DNA of 35,857 bases, from positions 1 through 35,857 of the IMG/VR virus record IMGVR_UViG_3300031612_000028; one strand, written 5' to 3'. The DNA comes from a virus. Shown piece after piece: positions 17,601-25,017 of the stretch. The notes under the pieces are model-generated. The model saw nothing but the letters and a program-made list of their open reading frames with translations, was not told where the DNA came from and made no database searches. The translations under genes were made by a program, and so were the position numbers. How positions within the stretch are numbered: position 1 is the stretch's first letter; every line of letters starts with the position of its first letter.

Positions 17601-19544
17601 TATATCCGTCTGAGGTCCTGTTAATACGCGGTCAATTAATTTACGTAAAGTAGTTCTTTGATCTTCCCGATCAGCAGGGTCCATACCAGCTAAAGTATCT
17701 TTTAATTCTTTATCTGAAATTTCCTGATTAGCTTTACTTTCCTGAGGAGTAGGGGGATTATCTAACTTATCTAATTGAGCTACAACATCAGCGTGTGCTC
17801 TGCGTAACATATCTTTATGAGCAGTAGATTCTTCCGGAGTTAATTCTGTGGCTAACTCTGCAGAGATTAGATCCCGCTCTGCTATATTCTGTAAGGTCTT
17901 TGGATTACCTGCTTCTTCATTAGAATCTTCAGCGGCTTTGATTTCAGCGTTTAATTCATCTAACCTGCTAAGGCCTGCGTTGCCAGCAGGAGTATCTCCT
18001 ACGGTAATTGGGTCATTAGACTCTATCTTCAGCCTTACTTCTTCTAAGAAGTCTTCAGCATCAGCTCTATTCTCCTCAGCTTCTGTTGGTGCAGTAGGTG
18101 ATACAATATTTTTAGCTATTTTAGCTGCAACGTTTGTGGCGTATAGACCTGTTAAACCACCTGGCATACCAATCGCTTCATTGAATGCACTACGTTTCAC
18201 ACTACTAATATCTGGTACTGCTCCACTCTGCCCATATTGATCAGTAATCTCTGTAAGACCGCCAGATACTGCCTCTGAAAGAAAAGCACTTATAGGTTTA
18301 ACTGCAGCTAAATTAAGTATTTTAGCTGGTGTATTAGCTGCGACAGCTGTGGCTACTTTTTTCATCCAAGTAGCTCGACCAGGAAGCATGTCAGCAAGAA
18401 CGCCAGCACTTCCTTTTTCAACAATCATACCCACTGTAGAAGCTATTTTAATTCTATTAACTACCTCAGCCGAGGGATCCTTCTTCTCTCGAAGAGTGTA
18501 TTCTTTAATAGCTTGTTGAGATTTACCTTTAGCTAAAGTCAGCAACGTTCCTAGTTGAGTGACCGGGCCTCCATACGTTAAAGCAACCATAAATAATGTA
18601 CTATCAAAGCCTCTAGCTACATGCGTACCCAAATCATTGGTTACCGCATATATCATAGATTCAAGATCTCCACTATTTTTAGCTACTGTTTTCATAGCTG
18701 CATCAGAAGCAGCTTGCTCTTTTCTATTTACTGGAGTAATCTTTTTAACCCAGTTAATTGCACCACTAATTACTTCAGAATCCTTTACATTTTCTGCAGC
18801 TTCACTATCTAATCTAGTGATAGTCTTGTATTTATCAGTTTTCTGGAATTCTATATCTGTAGGGGTTAGGTCTTTATCTGCTTTAATAATACGGCGATAA
18901 TTCTCGATATCTGTAGGGGAGATATCACTACCTTCTGCAGCAGGTTGACTAAAGCTAGTTAGCTTTCCTTCTTGGTTATCCTCATTAAAACTAATTACTT
19001 TCTCATTTAGAGTAGTTTTTCCTGTAAAGGCTTGAGCGCCCATTTCAAGGACATCTAGTCCTCCATGGAATAGCTGTCCTACTTTATTAATTACTTCATT
19101 ATCAGAAGCTCCTGCAGCGTCTGCAGCTGCATCCGTATCAGTATACGCTTTGAAGCGATTAGCAGTTACTTCATCTAAACCAACATGATTTTTCCCAAAT
19201 CTATCGGTTACTGAAAAAGTACCATTTTCATGTATCGTAGCTCCCTCCGCATTAGTACCTACTACAGGAGATGTACCTAATAAAACACTGGGATTGCTTT
19301 TACTAAAAGACTCAGCACTTAATGCCTCTTCTCCTAAATTAGAAAAAGCACTTGCACCAACCGCATCGTTACCTAATGCATTAAACTTAATACTATCATT
19401 AGCTATGCTGTTCCTAAATGCGCTACTACGAATACTATTTGCTTGGCGAAAAGCGGCTTTAGTTTCAGCAATCTGTGCAGCTTTTACTAATTTAGCGGAG
19501 TCAACTTCTGCTCTTACAGCTAATAGTTTTTCAGTTAAATTCAC
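8655..19544 (-). CDS. Giant virion RNA polymerase (N4 gp50-like vRNAP) with C-terminal zinc metallopeptidase-like domain
   Basis: Predicted single-subunit RNA polymerase packaged in the virion and injected with the DNA to transcribe early genes. Its 3,629 aa is close to the roughly 3,500 aa of the N4 enzyme. Catalytic motifs: T/DxxGR-like QVQHRIMMQG (Arg1778); motif A EIDGISNG (Asp1912); motif B RDLVKYPFLIFLYGG (Arg2021, Lys2025, Tyr2033, as T7 Arg627/Lys631/Tyr639); motif C LMLHDAF (Asp2303). The spacings match those I recall for N4 mini-vRNAP. The first ~480 residues include hydrophobic helices, then a charged, Ser/Thr-rich linker runs to about 1300. After the polymerase, HEMVH at 2586-2590 plus Glu2662 in DEFLAF suggest a zincin domain; the last 900 residues are helical and unassigned. 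Translation begins at GTG with GAGGAA nine bases upstream, five bases after the preceding stop. Confidence 0.93.
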   Translation of the reverse strand: MNLTEKLLAVRAEVDSAKLVKAAQIAETKAAFRQANSIRSSAFRNSIANDSIKFNALGNDAVGASAFSNLGEEALSAESFSKSNPSVLLGTSPVVGTNAEGATIHENGTFSVTDRFGKNHVGLDEVTANRFKAYTDTDAAADAAGASDNEVINKVGQLFHGGLDVLEMGAQAFTGKTTLNEKVISFNEDNQEGKLTSFSQPAAEGSDISPTDIENYRRIIKADKDLTPTDIEFQKTDKYKTITRLDSEAAENVKDSEVISGAINWVKKITPVNRKEQAASDAAMKTVAKNSGDLESMIYAVTNDLGTHVARGFDSTLFMVALTYGGPVTQLGTLLTLAKGKSQQAIKEYTLREKKDPSAEVVNRIKIASTVGMIVEKGSAGVLADMLPGRATWMKKVATAVAANTPAKILNLAAVKPISAFLSEAVSGGLTEITDQYGQSGAVPDISSVKRSAFNEAIGMPGGLTGLYATNVAAKIAKNIVSPTAPTEAEENRADAEDFLEEVRLKIESNDPITVGDTPAGNAGLSRLDELNAEIKAAEDSNEEAGNPKTLQNIAERDLISAELATELTPEESTAHKDMLRRAHADVVAQLDKLDNPPTPQESKANQEISDKELKDTLAGMDPADREDQRTTLRKLIDRVLTGPQTDILDKALRVFRKAEGEKTQEKPKVDNMRSFMEQNPEELEKLKEVSPEDTDLIEAQIKVKETEELLSQEESNQVKELGEVHTDVTVGTMSSRWTGLKTYADAILKVITEESEASIADPQVKVLEDAMEVHAANLEKKLIQFKSALNMPSKKGQVIVVKGSAVTGSVGRVMRYSEPTYMDEAAYIKLRSNGDFINAIDPSNSAALIATLSREVDYSKELLTVVLGYKDSQFAENSSKITLENAAITESLDEFSSSNIKLKTDPLTSEGISEATLETNAPVPVPASTTSAPAQETSISTEEIVSDTDANTDDVVELALLKARKLDLLDDIDTAPEKTVESTPVPKKVDTAEQTKLTKDVDNKKGLLTKAKAELKRIKTKIAELSQSSKYTPKLEFDDSEENALFNSGADSLTTRDGDAPFENDLQRLIDDPAFANTVLQELLLTVEQDVARQAIEAQESEEAQQRGEEDFGITEDFAEEGGTDEKAAIAVLEKLLASRSVQPSPNTDIQKTLSAAVASANAASKALNVAQQALTAFNTNKEPNVQSNASAEGSSPATDSAPKEQTTNVRSGTQTTPSTTGVSTEGGTTGRDSTSQTQTSTTQVPTNPIEPTQSDGITQLSEEIDAGEGFEEPGSETSAEQKARLEGDLAASSSVRTPVGDRVKSNINSTGIISFIDQALVKFPTVITEAAFEIWATAKAIADGKTLEQVKNSNREFQLNVIGKSFSDLVEIKAAQGIQALPDAAFLPGNLVQALIDLGTKKESAVILAAYFETYNKRYQKISIDGNDTKKGNFAVGETLSILHRDGVLPAQVIFGMMIGTLNWVHQTPDNVVFPSKMSREMFMYGGNGTLSPDEEIQLMGNNLLGAKRVAPLGHSYQDVVQRIGIDIANILKMSAKKIPLEASINELVEGKKAVNTEAYFDNLKLAFGLGALQIGTGDISASEQAGQTNAIPNDPTAFFQIQAPHIWKFVDKDSDTRTFTHGRKYKHIKMSDYSKISLEGNAAIADLTTVIGADLDTDSKYPLQEKSPTVVKFINNSFGNVPEKVRTVLKSLQAVIWTAAETLDTVSALYTDHQDTLNGIMEVIPTTVEDHEVEHARLTASNSDKTNALKNIMEALADKKLTRFFFRYKLQVQHRIMMQGKINPQNSKVSRFLLRSFASKKYTADNIFLFQLSVAANMGFSIDKNRSEAAVTEFNRIIADPNVIAAVNAIINIKEEGRVAELATLLPLIKATFGGNMSMLNALTALSKYMPVKDNANMSFTSDAILEIDGISNGAAINVLQFPIFNNIKKVLGQGGTYYGEDTKHDPTKPGVYEDLVTLIKKFSSAKYNSAYAADSSVVHDPDSINIEGPLTKSEKIYEKKNNALMELFTDLKDGNLRDLVKYPFLIFLYGGQPKSISEGVAKEIIADLYSQLSAMQHTYNSAEGSAGKLKYKKEVLVPFLDNLDLLGGFSSQTGTRAQLLTLFTKAKLANKPGGQSQTFHFNDAVLKQSIAGVVKPRFDFGLNGMLGGTNAARQSVIKGVEVLHAIFEVNFKRAYNAKLATYNGVRTGLTKREIDDLVNDPASGLRDLLPQSSGPLSDSLTFTDLSKRKNRKDGNNALETSQFTYKKSNGKQGTAESTGTQNEFTLPGVSALIRQIINMDSAALTMTLQNDPLMLMLHDAFMASPEQLVEASRFYGIEHLRLNKQHSVIGSTLARLDKVIGDSSPEILEEANSWLKENGFSNKRITKEALKESITNVVDDLREVNIEVQKARDEIYTVGSTEGLKLQSQQLFIPPQPEQSSTTFVEEQKHLVEESVKVALDESDTNVVDTDPNIDTELKKKIKDSFGSLSDIPRENPEPVTGLIGDITPSTVNLLFDKLRAVSSNYYADTQSETAHSNILAQVLKELSKGLKAAGDIHLSTEQIDSITHGNYEALRQDMRISVSRFAPVSANGMSPQEVYVHEMVHAMVSKALAQTPLLRKKVERLFQQVKADIASNGGYRIFLGDIANPSAADIAAAKAQYLYIFNNNDNEEHRLDEFLAFAVTNRALTSYLSNITTRRRVRNPGLMGELMKVLDLIVQAFERILNKSVHRSGKTDSFHEMLTVVEHLVAIQSKHESGLQKFNNKTYKFLDDSDQKLRQFIAKQGKELKFSPTDSRVRKIARSLVGMPGFILSENAQVLQEQQKVHQLLNQTLRGIASEIGNGVLSPALIEQLLHSKVNISKARQEQERSTIKWFDGIWKSLNAKQVHAMPVETRVALTNILLRTDVSSLRAPSVGLSTKAITELFGNSRSITVEKLKLRKLLGNLAPNHPALMHAEELGEFIVTRNVNLRNGHMNSYTLAHEHLQATTETQRELQIELLDAYATLTALQYTDSREREIVSELSINEFAQNPDENGIIDMLDSHLAFKDKSLVNLFSENRSQLFKGWIIERLDDLTSMKTGTVADKKNMKKAGFSESVPLGKIIGVNQTHDTLYITRNMHEVADASGIMSTTNHQNMGTTLREIFSKDPKFQDPEGHPIFTDINKAIKTFIKEESLRAKSVRRNRDFNLRPVRDGQRRITDYRVMISTATKEKLLKPDMEIQNVFAHMQSSYIDRVNTITSDIETVKILVREQSDLLLAQPELFIDFLNPKSPYIDRYRKLPRQVREYMDKFAVDGKFMVRLDIIEKVFGYKVKDASQLPFLQSENMIEYKRFAGFIHYLIREIVGYGKDRIVIAMPQVIINNIHSNIAQLTMKKIPLSYTAYKILEGYTEYKRYRDDTEERDKLKHRKSIKKLSDTSPEAIQIRALEIRIKNNKIHRMSLAGVNSLIVEDINDAQIDGYVNRLRRGLKAEKYAKHLNKVPTVFSDVAAVMFMSKSSAPYQLSRKVVQMTDFLGRYVMIEHATQVRNIPFPVAMHDSLNALVLFDETLAPALEALDAIGATSFLSYFLRNQRASRQLVHSSPTGVGISAAIQYATGIPTLGNLNSAWVTGDIKPNVMQLDDLWDEANNVTGADLIAKYFKDVFG

Positions 19545-19549
19545 TAGTA

Positions 19550-21688
19550 TTAGTTCCTCGGAGAGGTGTTCAATACAGGATCGCTATCTAATATATTGAA
19601 TAAGTTTGACCAATTTGTACTTTCATTCACAGGAATACCTCTCCTGTTAGCCGCCTCTATAAGAGTTTGAGGGGGCGTATTACCTGATGGCGACGGTGTT
19701 GCTTGTATATTATCACTAACTTCCTTTGGATTCATAGATTGCTTTTTGTCCTTCTTTCGTACTTCTTTCTCTTCTTTCGTCAATAATGAAAAAGGTAAAC
19801 TAGGAGCTATAGCCGCCATTAACTGATCATTGTCTAGCCGACTTAAACTACCATCTTTAGCTCCAAGAATCGCAGTATACATTGTATACGCTTTACCTGT
19901 TTGAGGAGTTTTAATATCTGCTTTGGTTCTATACCAAGGAAAGTCAACACTACTTCCATTAAATGTTTTAAATACTGCTCTAGCTAATTCAGCTAGTTTT
20001 GTTTCGTCACTACCTACTCTCCCGCCGTATAGTTTATTTACTCTATCTAATGTAGCAGTAACATCGTCAGTAAGGTCCTGATTAGAAATCTGATCAGTTC
20101 CAAATGCATTTGGGTTATCTTTTTGTAACTTCTGAACGATTGCTGCATACGGACCTTGACTTGCAACGGAAGTAGCAAAATCGCTTATTTCTGTCTCAAG
20201 TTTCACTCCTACCTTAGAACGATGTTTGCTAACAGCATTAACGGCTTCTTTTCTTAAAAATGATGCATCTCGTGCTGTACTGTAATTATTAGTACTACTA
20301 ATGATTTCCTGTACTTTAGAGTTTACAGTTTCAGAAGAGGCATGAGGATTGCCTTTAGAAATAGCTCTAGTCAAAGAAGATTCATACCGTTTAAACTCTG
20401 AAAAGGATGGAGAGTTGCCTGCATTAATAGTTAATGGATTTAAACGTAAGGTAGTAAACGGAACTGCTGTCTTACTATAGGTGGTGCTATCCATATCAGC
20501 ATCTGTAAGATTCCGATTCCATATTGGTTGAAACAGGGCTTTTGCACTTTTTAAGGTGACACCAGGTCTTCTTAAATAATTCTTAAATTCTATATCTGTA
20601 GCAGCAGTACGATCACCACCTAGTAATGCTAAGTTAGTTATACTGGTATTTAGTGCTATTTCATTCTCGCTATCTACTATTTCTTTCCGTTTGGTGTTTT
20701 CTAATGTTTCCCTAGTTAACTTAGTTAATGTAGTCTCTGATCCTCGTTTAAAACTTCTATCTAGCCCTTCATCCGAAATAGCTTTAGTAACTCTAGCTGA
20801 TATACCCGCTTCAGAAGCTAAAGGAAATTGCTCTGTTAGCATAGTTGTTAAAGTATTTACTAATTGGGCACGCCCTTTTATTGAGAAATCTGTTTTCCCA
20901 TTAACTTGTGCTAGCACTGTGTTATCTATTACAACTGGAGTCTGATTCAAAGACTTGTCATACTGCTCCTGCACTACAGAACTAGTCCTCCCTTGGGCCC
21001 TCGCTGTATTAAGAATATCTTCCATAATTGCGCCCTGATTTTCTGGCAGAGCACTTTGATACCGCGCAACATCAACTAATGCTAACTGTTTATTAGTTTC
21101 AATAGTTTGTTTATTATCAAGTTCTATCTTTTTTAAATCATTTGAAGTTTCCGCCAGCGTTTGAGCTGCGGTAGCAGCTTTAATCTTTGAGGCAGACTCT
21201 AATAGATTTTGACCAGCGGCATTACTATCACTTAAAGCTTTTTGTACTTTTCTAGTTTCTTCAGCAGTAGCCCTCTGTTCATTCACCTCTCTTTGCCCAA
21301 TGCCATATTCAAATGTATTTGCTAAACGTGCTTCAGCATCTTGTTTTATATCAAATAACTCGTTTGCACGAGTATTAGCATCTACATTAAAATCCTGATT
21401 CTGAGCAGCAGTAATAGCTTCACTAGCCCTACCTACATTTAAGAAATCTCTATCAGCAAGCTGTAGCATTTCATTACGTTGCTGATCATTATCTGCAGCA
21501 TTCAATGTAGCAATAAACGCATCCGTCTCAGTTTGACTTCGATTATCAGCGTATGCTTGAACACTATCCCCAGCATCTTGAAACCCTTGTTTAATGCCAT
21601 CAGTAGCATTAACTAATAAAGCATTAGCCGCTGCATTGCTTGGAGCAACAATATTCTGCCATGTAATAGGTGTACGGGCTCTAGCCAT
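19550..21688 (-). CDS. Putative internal virion / ejection protein, 712 aa
   Basis: A long, predominantly helical, Ala/Asn/Gln/Thr-rich protein without a signal peptide or enzymatic motif that I can see. Heptad-like stretches, for example residues 120-210, suggest coiled coils. The C-terminal ~60 residues are Pro/Ser-rich and basic (KEEKEVRKKDKKQSMNPKE). It lies immediately upstream of the vRNAP gene in the transcript; N4 places gp51, a virion protein, in the same spot. By analogy it may accompany the polymerase inside the capsid or form part of the ejection channel. AGGAG lies about 6 bases before the ATG. The role is inferred from position and composition. Confidence 0.65.
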   Translation of the reverse strand: MARARTPITWQNIVAPSNAAANALLVNATDGIKQGFQDAGDSVQAYADNRSQTETDAFIATLNAADNDQQRNEMLQLADRDFLNVGRASEAITAAQNQDFNVDANTRANELFDIKQDAEARLANTFEYGIGQREVNEQRATAEETRKVQKALSDSNAAGQNLLESASKIKAATAAQTLAETSNDLKKIELDNKQTIETNKQLALVDVARYQSALPENQGAIMEDILNTARAQGRTSSVVQEQYDKSLNQTPVVIDNTVLAQVNGKTDFSIKGRAQLVNTLTTMLTEQFPLASEAGISARVTKAISDEGLDRSFKRGSETTLTKLTRETLENTKRKEIVDSENEIALNTSITNLALLGGDRTAATDIEFKNYLRRPGVTLKSAKALFQPIWNRNLTDADMDSTTYSKTAVPFTTLRLNPLTINAGNSPSFSEFKRYESSLTRAISKGNPHASSETVNSKVQEIISSTNNYSTARDASFLRKEAVNAVSKHRSKVGVKLETEISDFATSVASQGPYAAIVQKLQKDNPNAFGTDQISNQDLTDDVTATLDRVNKLYGGRVGSDETKLAELARAVFKTFNGSSVDFPWYRTKADIKTPQTGKAYTMYTAILGAKDGSLSRLDNDQLMAAIAPSLPFSLLTKEEKEVRKKDKKQSMNPKEVSDNIQATPSPSGNTPPQTLIEAANRRGIPVNESTNWSNLFNILDSDPVLNTSPRN

Positions 21689-21703
21689 TACTATTCTCCT
21701 GAT

Positions 21704-22165
21704 TTATACAATTAATTTATCTAGCGTGTATCCACCTGTTCTCTTGCCTTTAGATACAAAGTTATTTCTAGCTGTAATATCATTATTAGCTAATTGTCTA
21801 CGTCCAGCAGCTGCTCTTTGAGCCTCAGCAAAGTTCAATCCAAATTGTCTTTTATTTTCCCCGAGCTGATCTCTCGCTATACCTAGATTCTTAAGCTGTG
21901 CAAACCCAGACATTAATCCACCAATACCTTGAATACCCTGACTAAGTACGCCTAGTTTACCCATTGTACTCATTCCCTGGGTAGGAGCACCAAATTGCTG
22001 ACCGCCTTGAGATAAATCGTATTGATTAACTATATCACCATTACCCCACTGAAGTTCATCAGTATTAGGTACAAGACCTTGCATAAACGACCTATTACCA
22101 ATACCTCCACCTCCCATTCGGGGATCTATAGGCGTTCCGCCATATCTATTATCTAATATTGCCAT
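21704..22165 (-). CDS. Putative internal virion protein, 153 aa (N4 gp52-like position)
   Basis: Gly/Gln-rich N-terminal third, then a hydrophobic Gly-rich helix (VLSQGIQGIGGLMSGFAQL, about 73-91) and an amphipathic Arg/Ala/Gln helix (FAEAQRAAAGRRQLANND). This layout of a glycine-rich hydrophobic helix plus a polar helix is common in small internal virion proteins next to ejection genes in podophages. AAGGAG is 9 bases before the ATG. The gene is 15 bases upstream of the 712-aa gene. A membrane-inserting ejection role is plausible but unproven. The 67 bases upstream (22166-22232) hold the ribosome site and a weak TAGTATA/TATGCTA hairpin only. Confidence 0.6.
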   Translation of the reverse strand: MAILDNRYGGTPIDPRMGGGGIGNRSFMQGLVPNTDELQWGNGDIVNQYDLSQGGQQFGAPTQGMSTMGKLGVLSQGIQGIGGLMSGFAQLKNLGIARDQLGENKRQFGLNFAEAQRAAAGRRQLANNDITARNNFVSKGKRTGGYTLDKLIV

Positions 22166-22232
22166 AATACATACTCCTTAAATAGTTGCTGTTCTGCATA
22201 GAGTTTACCCCTACTTAGTATAATTGTCTATG

Positions 22233-25007
22233 CTAGATATAGGAGGACTCTCCTGATACCTGCATATTAATAATGCCTTCAGGTTCATACATTGTATATT
22301 GCATCGTTGTTGTTCCTTCAAATACAACAAACATATGTTCAGGATACATTGGATTTAAACTAGCTCTTTTAACAGAAGTTAACCCATCGTAAGTCCGGTT
22401 ACCCCCTTCATATATTTCATTAAGATACATGGCGTTAAGAGTCTCTAATACACCCTTTGTTTCTTTATCGAATACTTCTACATCTGCTTTAAGCTCGGCT
22501 TCTGTATCTTTAATCACTTGAGTTTGGACTGTATTGATATTACTTATAGCTGATGCAGCTATTTGAGCATAATCCCAGCCAGTTAATGCACCATCGGATG
22601 CTCCTGGGCCATACATAGCCATCCCAACTGCAGCAACTATTCCAAGAACCATAGCTAATTCTGGACTAACCTTAGCTACTTCAGTCAAGATAACCTGAAT
22701 TAGCATTTGAATTAGAAGACCTTTTACGATTGCTACAAATGCCCCCCATACTAGCGCTGATGTAACTGTACCAGTTACTGCTGCTGTTATTAACGCCCCT
22801 ATTGGACCACCTCCTGCAGCTAAAGGAGGAAACATTATTATTAATACGATTACTACAATGATAATGATCAGAATTAACAGCGCTGTTAGAAAACTCATAC
22901 TAGCAGGCTGGATCACTTCATAATGGGCTATATAAATAGATACATGCGCGCCTGCTAAGAATAGCTGAGTAATATCTTTATTAGACCGATCTTTAAAGAA
23001 GGTATGAACGAATGGAGCCATTAGGTCATCTTTATTAGCTAGATTAAATCTAACAGTTTTAAAGACTCCACTATCTCCATCAACAACTTTAAGAGCTCCA
23101 CTTGGAGCAGTTACTGTATATGCATCTAAACCTGATTCAGTACACCTATAGTACGTAATCGACTGCCCTACTGTGGTTTGTTCTGCTGCCTCTTTAACAG
23201 CTTTCAGCCCTCCAGAACCATTGTTCTCAAATACCATGTCTCCAGTTAGGAATTTCAAAGCACTTGTGGTTCCATCTGAATCTTGTAAAACTGGGCTGGG
23301 ATTATTATAGGATAGCCTAGTAGTTACTTGTAACCAATTAGCTCCTTCTGTAGTAGTAGTACCTGGGTTTACTACCCCATTACCTGCTAAGAACGCAGCT
23401 ACTTCAGCTAGCGTATCGGCTTTATATCCAACGTTATAAGTACCTTTACCTGACGAAGTGTAATAATCATAAACTAATAAATTAGAGCTATTAAATTTAG
23501 ATAGATCCGAATAATACACTCCATTCTCGGTACTACCACTATTTCCAATAATAGTAGCTAATGGAGTAAAGGCATATGTGATATATGACCATTGAAAAGC
23601 ATACTTACTATCTGCGGTAGTAGTAATGATGTTATTTACCGGCTTATCGTTACCAGCAGCAGTGTTATTATATATTCCTTGAGAAACTGCTTGAGCTGCA
23701 TATAGATTCTCAAATGCCGTGTATAAGTACTGCATACCTACAGAACTGGTATCCCACATTCGTACGCCAAACTTAATATAAACATTATCTATATCACCGG
23801 CTAATGCTCCAGGAGCAGTCATTACTTTATCTAAAATCAATGCCGGATCTAAATCAACTAGGTCACATAGAGCTACAATTTTATCAGCTTTAGTTGCCCC
23901 AAATGTAGTGTAATCAGAATTACTAATTCTTAAAGGAATGTCAGGTAACGCTTTTACAGCACTTCCGTCTAGATTAAGAGGGGTTTCTACTGTATCTAGA
24001 TCCGTATAGACTCCTGTCCCTATTTTATATATGAATATGTACTGACGACTCGGCGCACTATCTCGGTAGTATTTAGAAATATAATGAAGGTTATTTGGCT
24101 TTGCAGGTATCGTATAAGACAGTGTTCTCGTTACACCAGATGCGTTATATACAGGAACTGAATAAGTACCCGGCGACACATTATAAACAACTGATGGAAA
24201 ATCTACTTGCCAGCGCTCATCTACTAATACTGAATCAGAAGTGGCTACTTCATTGGCTATAGATACCCTAAAATGAATACCTGTAACTAATAAAAATGTA
24301 GTTGTAGCGGGGGTAATAGGAGTAGTAACAACCGGTGCAGCAGAATTAACTACAACTGAATCTTCACTTGCAATTTCATCAGTAATTGTAATATTTAGAT
24401 GTACACCCGGAGTACCCACAGATGTGGTAGTTCCGGGTGTAATAGGAGAAGTAGACACTGAAACAAACTGAGTCCCTAATAAATTAGCTCCTACATCATA
24501 TTCTTTATTTTCTTGAAGCCAATAGGAAACCCATGAAGTAACATCTAGTGCGTAAACTGAAGATATTTCAGGAGTGCATGGAACACCATTAAGCGTATTT
24601 AATGCTGCTGTTAGCTCATCATAATCTACATATACAATATAAGATTCAATATCCGGAAACGATTCGAAATAGTTACCATCTTCAATGAAGGCCATAAAGG
24701 TACGTAAATTACCTTTAAGGCTGCGATATACTTGCGCATATGATAAATCTTTAGAAAGGTCACCGCCTTGTAAAATGCTTGTCAACGCTGCATTTAATAA
24801 AGGATTACTGTGATCTGGATCGTCAAATAGAATGACATTTCTAACTTCAAAATATTCAACAGTTTGGCTGTCTGGTTTCCAACCAAGAAGGATCATAATT
24901 AAATGTATGATCACTTCAACTATTTGAACAACAACATCAACAATGAATATAATAATCGCTACTACAATGTTGACAATAGCGCTTACAACACTAGATATAA
25001 ACCCCAT
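22233..25007 (-). CDS. Putative membrane-interacting virion protein, 924 aa
   Basis: Residues 3-42 form an uninterrupted hydrophobic segment rich in Val and Ile, able to insert in a membrane. The middle (about 180-690) is beta-rich and Thr/Ser/Val-rich, as in extracellular or virion-surface domains, and contains a tandem duplicated unit at 183-263. From about 706 there are strongly hydrophobic helices (TALLILIIIIVVIVLIIMF), then Gly/Ala-rich hydrophobic stretches to about 810, and a soluble C-terminus. The gene lies between the capsid group and the gp52-like gene, where N4 encodes further virion proteins. It may be an ejection protein making a channel through the envelope. It starts 10 bases after the preceding stop with AAGGT upstream. 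No enzyme motif was seen. Confidence 0.65.
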   Translation of the reverse strand: MGFISSVVSAIVNIVVAIIIFIVDVVVQIVEVIIHLIMILLGWKPDSQTVEYFEVRNVILFDDPDHSNPLLNAALTSILQGGDLSKDLSYAQVYRSLKGNLRTFMAFIEDGNYFESFPDIESYIVYVDYDELTAALNTLNGVPCTPEISSVYALDVTSWVSYWLQENKEYDVGANLLGTQFVSVSTSPITPGTTTSVGTPGVHLNITITDEIASEDSVVVNSAAPVVTTPITPATTTFLLVTGIHFRVSIANEVATSDSVLVDERWQVDFPSVVYNVSPGTYSVPVYNASGVTRTLSYTIPAKPNNLHYISKYYRDSAPSRQYIFIYKIGTGVYTDLDTVETPLNLDGSAVKALPDIPLRISNSDYTTFGATKADKIVALCDLVDLDPALILDKVMTAPGALAGDIDNVYIKFGVRMWDTSSVGMQYLYTAFENLYAAQAVSQGIYNNTAAGNDKPVNNIITTTADSKYAFQWSYITYAFTPLATIIGNSGSTENGVYYSDLSKFNSSNLLVYDYYTSSGKGTYNVGYKADTLAEVAAFLAGNGVVNPGTTTTEGANWLQVTTRLSYNNPSPVLQDSDGTTSALKFLTGDMVFENNGSGGLKAVKEAAEQTTVGQSITYYRCTESGLDAYTVTAPSGALKVVDGDSGVFKTVRFNLANKDDLMAPFVHTFFKDRSNKDITQLFLAGAHVSIYIAHYEVIQPASMSFLTALLILIIIIVVIVLIIMFPPLAAGGGPIGALITAAVTGTVTSALVWGAFVAIVKGLLIQMLIQVILTEVAKVSPELAMVLGIVAAVGMAMYGPGASDGALTGWDYAQIAASAISNINTVQTQVIKDTEAELKADVEVFDKETKGVLETLNAMYLNEIYEGGNRTYDGLTSVKRASLNPMYPEHMFVVFEGTTTMQYTMYEPEGIINMQVSGESSYI
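24219..24461 (-). repeat. Imperfect tandem protein repeat (two ~40-residue units)
   Basis: Within the 924-aa protein, residues 183-222 and 226-263 share the same skeleton: T-S/T-P-I-T-P-x-T-T-T, then G-x-H followed by an alternating hydrophobic strand, then E-x-A-x-x-D-S-V. At DNA level the units (24342-24461 and 24219-24332) have diverged, so this is an old internal duplication rather than a recent one. It probably represents two small beta modules. Confidence 0.6.
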
Positions 25008-25017
25008 TAGTTATACC

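Noticed and set aside
15616-18240. Several plus-strand frames of 90-131 aa (for example 16093-16464, 16531-16926, 17848-18240)
   Set aside because: All are antisense to the vRNAP linker region, Ser/Ala-rich, and lack ribosome sites; they reflect its composition.
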